Assembly (NCBI GenBank): GCA_021828715.1
Contig: JAJZDF010000029.1
Span: forward strand, 1 to 7,098
DNA length: 7,098 nucleotides
Source of the DNA: Thermoplasmata archaeon
GTDB lineage: Archaea > Thermoplasmatota > Thermoplasmata > Lutacidiplasmatales > UBA184
Direction: 5' to 3'
The position numbers and the translations under genes were made by a program. Under the pieces are notes generated by a model. It did no database searches and was not told the DNA's origin. It saw nothing but the letters and a program-made list of their open reading frames with translations. Positions 1 through 4,788 of this stretch are shown here, in pieces (position 1 is the stretch's first letter; every line of letters starts with the position of its first letter).

Positions 1-21
1 CGGTCGCTTCTTCCGGCGGCG

Positions 22-564
22 CTACGCCTCGTCGTCGGGCCACGGCGCGGGCTCCGCCTCGCCGGCCGCGGTCGGGGAGGCCGGCCGGTGGACCGGGCGC
101 AGGTGGCTCACGGGGCGGGCGGGCAGGGCATCGCCCGCCTCCACGACCCGGAGCGTCACCTCGTTGCCGTTGCCGTCGTACGCCCGCCAGCAGCCCGCCG
201 TATACGGGGCGCCGAGGATCAGGTGGCGCTGGCCCCAATTGCGGAAGAGCCGCAGGTCGGCGGCGGAGGGGTGGAGCGCGCCGGAAGGATGCGAGTGCAC
301 GCTCCCCGCGACGGAGAGCTCGGCGTGGAGCATCCAGAGCTGGATGTTGGCGTGGCGGCGTCCGGCGCTCGAGCCGGGCAGGAGCAACAGTTCGCTGATC
401 ACCCCCGGGGGATCCGCGCGGAAGACCCCGCCGAACTCGTTGGGATAGGCGCTCCGCGCGCTCGCGAGCGCGGTGTCGAGCGCCCGCCGGGTGATGGCGG
501 TCGGCGCATCCCCGAGCCGGGGGCCCCCGGGGGCCCGCCTACGCTGGGGGCGGAACACCGGCAC
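22..564 (-). CDS. JAMM/Mov34-MPN (Prok-JAB) metalloprotease, desampylase-like
   Basis: This 180-residue protein has a complete JAMM zinc-protease signature: Glu43 in the N-E-F-G-G segment, then H90-S-H92-P, Ser100 and Asp103 in the exact HxH-x7-S-x2-D spacing. Archaeal members of the family cleave ubiquitin-like SAMP proteins from targets (desampylases); bacterial relatives act on small sulfur-carrier proteins. Which substrate applies here cannot be read from the sequence. The catalytic domain spans roughly residues 25-142. The last 40 residues are rich in Pro and Ala, end in acidic residues and look disordered. There is no signal peptide or membrane segment, so it should be cytoplasmic. The GTG start at 564 was chosen because a GGAGG lies 8 nt upstream; a second in-frame GTG at 558 is possible but worse spaced. 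The gene overlaps the end of the NAD kinase gene by 26 nt and is probably co-transcribed and translationally coupled with it. Family assignment is confident; substrate is unknown. Confidence 0.88.
   Translation of the reverse strand: MPVFRPQRRRAPGGPRLGDAPTAITRRALDTALASARSAYPNEFGGVFRADPPGVISELLLLPGSSAGRRHANIQLWMLHAELSVAGSVHSHPSGALHPSAADLRLFRNWGQRHLILGAPYTAGCWRAYDGNGNEVTLRVVEAGDALPARPVSHLRPVHRPASPTAAGEAEPAPWPDDEA
521..536. repeat. Perfect 16-nt G/C palindrome at the NAD kinase-JAMM junction
   Basis: GGGCCCCCGGGGGCCC equals its own reverse complement. In RNA it could form a 6-bp all-GC stem with a CCGG loop just after the NAD kinase stop codon and within the first codons of the JAMM gene (coding for Ala-Pro-Gly-Gly-Pro). 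It might affect ribosome movement, or be chance in G+C-rich DNA. There is no T-run, so it is not a terminator. Confidence 0.35.
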
Positions 565-1417
565 GCGCCGACCCTCCGCTCCCCCGGGCCTCCGCCCACG
601 GGAGGATCCCCTTCCCGCGGAGGCGGGAGAAGAAGCTCGCCCCGAACCGGACGATGCGGGCGCGCCGCGGCGAGCGGTAGATCGTGAGGGTCGCCCCCGG
701 GGGGAACGGTCGTTCCGGCCCGCCGTCCACGAGCACCACCGCCCCGCCGTCGGGCTCGGTGGCCCGTAGGCAGATGGTGCGGAGCGGCTCGAGGACGAGC
801 GCCCGCGCCTCGGCCCGGAACGGGGCGATCGCGGTCAGGATCAACGCGTCCAGGCCCGGGTCGACGATCGGGCCGAAGGCGCTCAGCGAGTAGGCGGTCG
901 AGCCGGTCGGGCTCGAGACGATCATCCCGTCGGAGCGGATCCGGCCGGCGGGTTCGCCGTCCACCTCGACCTCGAAGCGGGCCATCCGGCCGACGGGGGC
1001 GGCGTGGAGGACGACGTCGTTCGTCGCGTCCGGTAGCGGGGTGTGGTCGATCTCCGCCGCGAGCTTCATCCGGTCCTCGATATGGTAAAAGCCGGCAACA
1101 AGCCGCTCGACCGCCGCGTCGATCTCCCGGGGCCGGTCGGCCGAGAGTTCGGAGAGGATCCCCTCGGTCCCCGCGTTGACGGGGAGGAGCGGGACCTCCG
1201 TCCGCGCCAGACCGTAGAGGAACGTCCCGTCCCCGCCGATCGCGACGAGCAGATCAACGCGCATTTCCTCGAGCGGGACGTGGGGGAACGCAGGGCCAAC
1301 CGACGGCAGCTCGTCGCTCACGGCGACCTCGGCCCGCGGGGCGAGCTGCCCGACGACCCGCTGCGCGAGGTCGACAGCGACCGGCTTGCGCGGGTTCGCG
1401 GTGACGCCGATCCTCAC
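539..1417 (-). CDS. nadK: NAD kinase (ATP-NAD kinase)
   Basis: This 292-residue enzyme phosphorylates NAD to NADP in the cytoplasm. The family hallmarks are present in order: GGDGT at residues 61-65 (Asp63 is the catalytic aspartate), the N-D-V-V-L motif from Asn133, a glycine-rich S-D-G-M to G-S-T-A-Y-S-L-S block at about 162-178, and the C-terminal V-D-G-G segment at about 230-233. The start is GTG 1417: it gives an N-terminus M-R-I-G-V-T that matches the first strand of the fold, and a GGAGG lies 7 nt upstream. TTG at 1420 is the alternative. An open frame continues upstream to 1564 but only overlays the phosphatase gene in another frame. The start shares the four bases GTGA with the stop of the upstream phosphatase gene, which implies translational coupling. 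The C-terminal tail after about residue 270 is Gly/Ala/Pro-rich, lies beyond the usual fold, and its final codons overlap the next gene. Confidence 0.95.
   Translation of the reverse strand: MRIGVTANPRKPVAVDLAQRVVGQLAPRAEVAVSDELPSVGPAFPHVPLEEMRVDLLVAIGGDGTFLYGLARTEVPLLPVNAGTEGILSELSADRPREIDAAVERLVAGFYHIEDRMKLAAEIDHTPLPDATNDVVLHAAPVGRMARFEVEVDGEPAGRIRSDGMIVSSPTGSTAYSLSAFGPIVDPGLDALILTAIAPFRAEARALVLEPLRTICLRATEPDGGAVVLVDGGPERPFPPGATLTIYRSPRRARIVRFGASFFSRLRGKGILPWAEARGSGGSARAGVPPPA
573..577 (-). promoter_or_regulatory. Shine-Dalgarno site of the JAMM protease gene
   Basis: On the minus strand GGAGG lies 8 nt before the GTG start at 564, inside the 3' end of the NAD kinase gene. It favours GTG 564 over the GTG at 558, which would be 14 nt away. 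Confidence 0.6.
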
Positions 1418-2226
1418 CAATATCCCTCCCGGGCCGCCGCGCGCGGGAACTCGGCGTCCCCCCAGGCGAAGACGCTCGTCCGTCGCCCGAGGGAGAGCGG
1501 GAACCGGTCGAGCGGACGGCCCTCGACGTCCTGGATCCCGCCGCCGGCCTCCTCGAGGATGCACGCCGCCGCGGCGATGTCGGTCGCCCGAAGGTTCCCC
1601 GCCTCCGGGCCGTTCTCGAAGACGTAGCCGTCGCCGCCGCCCTCGGCGACCGCCAGGATCTCGAGGGTCGCGCAGCCGAGGGCGCGGAGCCGCCGGGCCC
1701 TCCGGGCGAAACGGACGGCACGCTCGGTGGCGTGGCGGCCCAAGTTCACGAAGAGGACCTCCTGGCGGGCGTCCCAGGGTCGGGTCCGGATCGGCTTCCC
1801 GTCGCGGAACGCCCCGCGTCCCCGCGCCGCCCAGTACGTCGTCCCGCGGTAGAGGTCGCGGACGAGTCCGATCTCGATGCCGCCCAGGTCGCGTCGACCG
1901 AGGCCGAGGGAAACGGTGGCGAACGGAAGTCCCCGGAGCGCGTTGTGGGTGCCGTCGATCGGGTCGACGACGAGCGTGCGGCCCCCGCCGCGGGCGACCG
2001 CGCCGATCTCCTCGGAGAGGAGGTCCCAGTCGACCCCTTCGGCGTCCAGGACCTTCAAGATCTCCGCCTCCGCGAGCCGGTCGATCTCCTCCGTGGGGCT
2101 GCCCGTGGCCCCCATCCCGACGACGTCGGCCCGGTGGGGGGAGCCCCGGACGTCCCGAAAGACCCGGTGGACGGCGACGCTGGCGCGGTAGAGGATGTCG
2201 ACGTCCGCCCGGGTCGGGTCGGTCAT
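1414..2226 (-). CDS. suhB: Inositol monophosphatase/fructose-1,6-bisphosphatase family phosphatase
   Basis: This 270-residue protein is a Mg-dependent, Li-sensitive-type sugar phosphatase. Metal-site motifs appear in order: S-E-E at residues 71-73, D88-P-I-D91-G-T, and A-T-D216 in the helix N-L-R-A-T-D-I-A-A-A, followed by E-E-A-G-G at about 225-229. The N-terminal G-A-T-G-S-P-T-E-E-I-D resembles the archaeal G-A-D-G-T-P-T-x-x-I-D segment, with Asp replaced by Thr. Archaeal members act on inositol-1-phosphate and fructose-1,6-bisphosphate, and some also dephosphorylate NADP(H). Gene pairing with NAD kinase makes NADP phosphatase activity plausible here, but this is inferred. The length is normal for the family (about 250-280). 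The ATG start at 2226 has no Shine-Dalgarno sequence; an A+T-rich box about 27 nt upstream suggests a leaderless transcript. It is the first gene of a three-gene overlapping unit. The suhB symbol denotes the family, not a proven substrate. Confidence 0.92.
   Translation of the reverse strand: MTDPTRADVDILYRASVAVHRVFRDVRGSPHRADVVGMGATGSPTEEIDRLAEAEILKVLDAEGVDWDLLSEEIGAVARGGGRTLVVDPIDGTHNALRGLPFATVSLGLGRRDLGGIEIGLVRDLYRGTTYWAARGRGAFRDGKPIRTRPWDARQEVLFVNLGRHATERAVRFARRARRLRALGCATLEILAVAEGGGDGYVFENGPEAGNLRATDIAAAACILEEAGGGIQDVEGRPLDRFPLSLGRRTSVFAWGDAEFPRAAAREGYW
1425..1429 (-). promoter_or_regulatory. Shine-Dalgarno site deciding the NAD kinase start
   Basis: On the minus strand GGAGG sits 7 nt before GTG 1417 and only 4 nt before the competing TTG 1420. 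This supports GTG 1417 and the GTGA overlap with the phosphatase stop codon. The site lies within the last codons of the phosphatase gene. Confidence 0.65.
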
Positions 2227-2248
2227 CGGCGGCGGGACCCGGGGGCGG

Positions 2249-2256
2249 CTAATGAG
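2249..2256 (-). promoter_or_regulatory. Putative TATA-like box for the phosphatase/NAD kinase/JAMM operon
   Basis: On the minus strand the sequence is CTCATTAG, the most A+T-rich patch directly upstream of the phosphatase gene. Its centre is about 27 nt from the ATG at 2226, the distance expected between an archaeal TATA box and the start site of a leaderless mRNA. The match to a TATA consensus is weak. Confidence 0.35.
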
Positions 2257-2292
2257 CGCTTCCGCGGGCTCCCCGGGCGGTCGGCGGCCCGC

Positions 2293-2300
2293 TACGTTAT
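2293..2300 (+). promoter_or_regulatory. Putative TATA-like box for aCPSF2
   Basis: TACGTTAT is centred about 28 nt before the ATG at 2325, consistent with a leaderless transcript. The intervening sequence is C-rich and lacks any GGAGG-like element. Confidence 0.45.
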
Positions 2301-2324
2301 CTGGCAGCGCCCCTGCCCCCGCCG

Positions 2325-3557
2325 ATGGAACTCCGGTTTCTCGGGGGCGCCTCCGAGATCGGGTCCTTGGGCCTCGTCATCCGCGATCAGGGCCGCACGG
2401 TCCTCTGCGATTACGGGATGACCCCGACCGACCCGCCCTCCTACCCGATCCCTGCGCCGACGAACGTCGACCTCGCCGTCCTCTCCCACGCCCACCTCGA
2501 CCACTCCGGCATGACCCCGATCCTCTCCCGGCTCCCGAAGGCGCGGCTCGCCGCGACCCCCGTGACGCTCGCGGTGGCGGATCTGCTGACCCGGGACGGT
2601 CTGAAGGTCGCCCGGCTGAACGGCTACTTGCCGGCGTATTCCCCCCACGACATCTCGGCGCTCCACGCCCAGGCGGTGGCGGTCGAGCGTCGCGGGACGT
2701 TCCGGCACCGGGGGATCGAGGTCGAGTTCACGCCGGCCGGCCACATCCCCGGCGCCTCGATGATGCTCTACCACGGGGAGCGGGACGTGCTCTTCACCGG
2801 CGACCTCCAGACCCGGGCGACCCACCTCGTGGGGGGGGCCGAGCCGCTCGAGTGCGACGTGCTCGTGATGGAGTCGACGTACGCGGGCCGGGAGCACCCG
2901 GACCGGCGGGAGACCGAGCGACGCTTCCGGGACCGGGTCGCGGCGACCATCGAGCGCGGCGGCCAGGCGATCGTGCCGGCCTTCGCCGTGGGCCGGGCCC
3001 AGGAGGTCCTGATGGCCCTCGCCGCGTCCGGCTTCGAGACGTATCTCGACGGGATGGCCCGCGCCGTGAACTCGGTCTACCTGAGCGCCCCGGAGTACCT
3101 GGCCGATGGCGGCCGCTTCCGACGCGCCCTCGAGGGGGTCCACGTCGTCCAGCAGCCGGGGGACCGGAAGCGCGCCCTGCGCGAGGCCGAGGTGATCGTC
3201 ACCACCGGCGGGATGCTCGACGGCGGGCCGGTCCTGTACTACATCGGCGAGCGGCACGCCGACGCGAACTGCTCGATCTTCCTCACCGGCTACCAGGTCG
3301 AGGGATCGAACGGCCGGCAGCTCATGGACTCCGGTACCCTCACGATCGACGAAACGGTCGTCCGGCCGGCCTGCGAGGTCGAGAAGTTCGATTTCTCCGC
3401 CCACGCCGGGCATTCGGACCTCGTCGCGTTCGCGCGGGCGACCCGGGCGAAGACCGTCGTGCTGATGCACGGCGACCAGCGGGAGGCGCTCCGCGACGAC
3501 CTCGCGCCGCACGCGGACGTCCTCCTGCCCGCGAACGGCGAGCCGTTCACCCTGTAG
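2325..3557 (+). CDS. aCPSF2-type metallo-beta-lactamase/beta-CASP ribonuclease
   Basis: This 410-residue protein is an archaeal homologue of the CPSF-73/Integrator-11/RNase J nuclease superfamily. The metallo-beta-lactamase motifs are complete: H55-A-H57-L-D59-H60, H140 in A-G-H-I-P-G-A, and D160 in T-G-D-L. The beta-CASP cassette follows: motif A E183 in V-M-E-S-T-Y, motif B H360 in F-S-A-H-A, and motif C H382 in L-M-H-G. The protein starts directly with the catalytic fold (M-E-L-R-F-L-G-G), so it lacks the N-terminal KH domains of aCPSF1; length and layout fit aCPSF2. Family members are zinc-dependent endo- and/or 5'-3' exoribonucleases in RNA processing and decay; the exact activity here is inferred. 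All metal ligands are intact, so it should be active. There is no Shine-Dalgarno site, and a TATA-like box sits about 28 nt upstream of the start. The last 11 nt overlap the end of the opposing GTPase gene. Confidence 0.93.
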   Translation: MELRFLGGASEIGSLGLVIRDQGRTVLCDYGMTPTDPPSYPIPAPTNVDLAVLSHAHLDHSGMTPILSRLPKARLAATPVTLAVADLLTRDGLKVARLNGYLPAYSPHDISALHAQAVAVERRGTFRHRGIEVEFTPAGHIPGASMMLYHGERDVLFTGDLQTRATHLVGGAEPLECDVLVMESTYAGREHPDRRETERRFRDRVAATIERGGQAIVPAFAVGRAQEVLMALAASGFETYLDGMARAVNSVYLSAPEYLADGGRFRRALEGVHVVQQPGDRKRALREAEVIVTTGGMLDGGPVLYYIGERHADANCSIFLTGYQVEGSNGRQLMDSGTLTIDETVVRPACEVEKFDFSAHAGHSDLVAFARATRAKTVVLMHGDQREALRDDLAPHADVLLPANGEPFTL

Positions 3558-4692
3558 GGGCCCGACGGCGCCGGACGGCGCGCCGGGGAGCTCGACCCCC
3601 GCCGGTCGAGGACGGGCGCGGGGGCTCCGCGACCGTTTCCGCGCGCAGCTCGGGGAGATCCACGATGCCGGCGGAGTCCTCCTCGAGCGCGATCTCCACC
3701 GGCGGCATCGTCGCCGTCGGCGCGACGAGCCCGCGGATCCGCTGGCCGAGCTCTTCGAGACCTTCGCCGGTCCGGACCGAGACGGCGACTCGGCTTCCGT
3801 CCCCGCGCGCGAGGTCGGCCTTCGTCTCGACCTCCAGGATCGGCAGGTCGGGCCGCTCCGCGTGCCAGCGCGCCAGCAGCGCCTCCTGCTCGGCGAGCGG
3901 GTAGCCGCAGGTGCCGGACGGATCGAGGAGGAAGAGGACGATCGTCGCCGCCCGGCGGACCGCCGCCTCCGCCTCCGCTTCGGCCGGGTTCGCGCGGCGG
4001 GGTCTTCCCAGGACCCCCGGGGTGTCGACGACCTGCAGCCGGTCGAAGCCGACGTCGGCGTGGCCGAGCGCGATCGAGAGCGTGGTGAACGGATAGTCGG
4101 CCACGCGCGGATGGGCCGTCGACAGCCGGCCCACGAGCGACGATTTGCCCACGTTCGGGAACCCCGCCACCACGAGCGTCGGGCGGTCCGGGTCGACCGT
4201 CGGCCGCGCCGAGAGGAAGCGGTCGACCTCCCGGAGCCGGATCAGATCCGGGTCGACTTCGCGGACGAAGCTCGAGAGACGGCCGTAATAGGCCCGGACG
4301 GCGTCCCCCAACAGTTCGGGTCCGTGGAGTCGCGGGAGGCTCCGCTCCGTCTCCCGCTGGAGGCCGCGGATCCGCTCTTCCGCGCGCCGCACGCGGGTCA
4401 CCGACCGGTCGAGGGCTCCGTCCCCAAATCGTTCGCCGACGATCGTCGCCTCGAACGGGGAGAGCGGGGTCCGACGGAACCGGTCGCTCTCGAGCCGGAG
4501 GTGCCGGACGACCGTCGCCCCGGCGCGGACGACCTTGAGCAGCGCCCGCCGCCGGTCCCGTTCGGGCTTGCTCGAGCCGTGGGGCGTCGCGAGCGACGCC
4601 CGGTGGAAGGCGATCTCGAGGATCTCGACCGACGGCGGCGCTCGGGCCTCCCGCCCGCGGTGCCGCGGCCTCCGGACGGACGACTCGCGCAT
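3547..4692 (-). CDS. NOG1-family (Obg-like) GTPase
   Basis: This 381-residue protein resembles NOG1, a GTPase bound to large-ribosomal-subunit precursors in eukaryotes and conserved in archaea. Residues about 22-165 form the helical NOG1 N-terminal region (note F-H-R-A-S at 29-33). The G domain has G1 G-F-P-N-V-G-K-S (177-184), G2 Y-P-F-T-T (200-204), G3 D-T-P-G (223-226) and the family-typical D-P-S-G-T-C-G-Y (257-264). G4 is T-K-A-D (290-293) rather than N-K-x-D, and G5 reads S-V-R rather than S-A. The ATG at 4692 is the only start codon near the N-terminus; the long open frame upstream of it is only antisense to gcvPA. No Shine-Dalgarno is seen. The first 20 and last 15 residues are strongly basic, and these tails could contact rRNA (inference). 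The tail codons overlap the end of aCPSF2 on the other strand. Confidence 0.9.
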   Translation of the reverse strand: MRESSVRRPRHRGREARAPPSVEILEIAFHRASLATPHGSSKPERDRRRALLKVVRAGATVVRHLRLESDRFRRTPLSPFEATIVGERFGDGALDRSVTRVRRAEERIRGLQRETERSLPRLHGPELLGDAVRAYYGRLSSFVREVDPDLIRLREVDRFLSARPTVDPDRPTLVVAGFPNVGKSSLVGRLSTAHPRVADYPFTTLSIALGHADVGFDRLQVVDTPGVLGRPRRANPAEAEAEAAVRRAATIVLFLLDPSGTCGYPLAEQEALLARWHAERPDLPILEVETKADLARGDGSRVAVSVRTGEGLEELGQRIRGLVAPTATMPPVEIALEEDSAGIVDLPELRAETVAEPPRPSSTGGGRAPRRAVRRRRAPTG

Positions 4693-4721
4693 GAACCTGG
4701 GCCCACGGAGCGCCCGGGGTC

Positions 4722-4731
4722 GAATACGTTT
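4722..4731 (-). promoter_or_regulatory. Putative TATA-like box for the NOG1 GTPase
   Basis: On the minus strand this reads AAACGTATTC. Its centre is about 34 nt before the ATG at 4692, which would put transcription start near 4699 and leave a leader of only about 7 nt, too short for a Shine-Dalgarno site. Confidence 0.4.
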
Positions 4732-4754
4732 GCGTGCGCCGCCCGGGAGCCCCC

Positions 4755-4764
4755 TAGCATTTAT
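4755..4764 (+). promoter_or_regulatory. Putative TATA-like box for gcvPA-gcvPB
   Basis: TAGCATTTAT, with the core ATTTAT at 4759-4764, is the best TATA-like match in the window. Its centre is about 27 nt before GTG 4789, as expected for a leaderless mRNA, and about 36 nt before the alternative GTG 4798. Confidence 0.55.
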
Positions 4765-4788
4765 CCACCCCTCCGTTCCCCCCGCCCG

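Larger units (their letters stand above)
2227..2324. promoter_or_regulatory. Divergent promoter region between the phosphatase operon and aCPSF2
   Basis: These 98 bp hold no gene and separate two outward-facing coding regions. They contain two A+T-rich patches in an otherwise G+C-rich stretch, one spaced about 27 nt from each start codon. Neither start has a Shine-Dalgarno sequence. I see no clear inverted repeat that would identify an operator. Confidence 0.55.
4693..4788. promoter_or_regulatory. Divergent promoter region between the NOG1 GTPase and gcvPA
   Basis: These 96 bp hold no gene and separate two outward-facing starts. Two A+T-rich patches stand out, at 4722-4731 and 4755-4764, assigned to the left and right genes respectively by spacing. 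I see no structured element resembling a glycine riboswitch; the space is too short and no leader appears to precede gcvPA. Confidence 0.55.

Noticed and set aside
88..687. Plus-strand open frames opposite the JAMM and NAD kinase genes
   Set aside because: Low-complexity Arg/Gly/Pro translations with no recognisable domain; the minus strand carries the JAMM motif.
1418..1564. 49-residue N-terminal extension of the NAD kinase
   Set aside because: The extension is an Arg/Gly/Pro-rich out-of-frame reading of the phosphatase gene; GTG 1417 has a well-placed Shine-Dalgarno site and matches the fold start.
1386..2252. Plus-strand open frame antisense to the phosphatase gene
   Set aside because: Its translation is almost wholly Arg, Gly, Pro and Ser, typical of a shadow frame.
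2831..2838. Run of eight G in aCPSF2 as a possible frameshift site
   Set aside because: The reading frame and family motifs continue intact on both sides; it encodes Gly-Gly in frame.
2195..3904. Large plus-strand open frame overlying aCPSF2
   Set aside because: It is Arg/Pro/Gly-rich shadow sequence in another frame; the 2325-3557 frame carries all the catalytic motifs.
3862..4788. Plus-strand in-frame extension upstream of gcvPA
   Set aside because: It is antisense to the GTPase gene and shows no P-protein similarity; a promoter-like box sits directly before GTG 4789.
4693..4788. Possible glycine riboswitch before the glycine cleavage genes
   Set aside because: The gap is only 96 bp, is shared with a divergent gene, and the TATA-like box leaves no leader for an aptamer.
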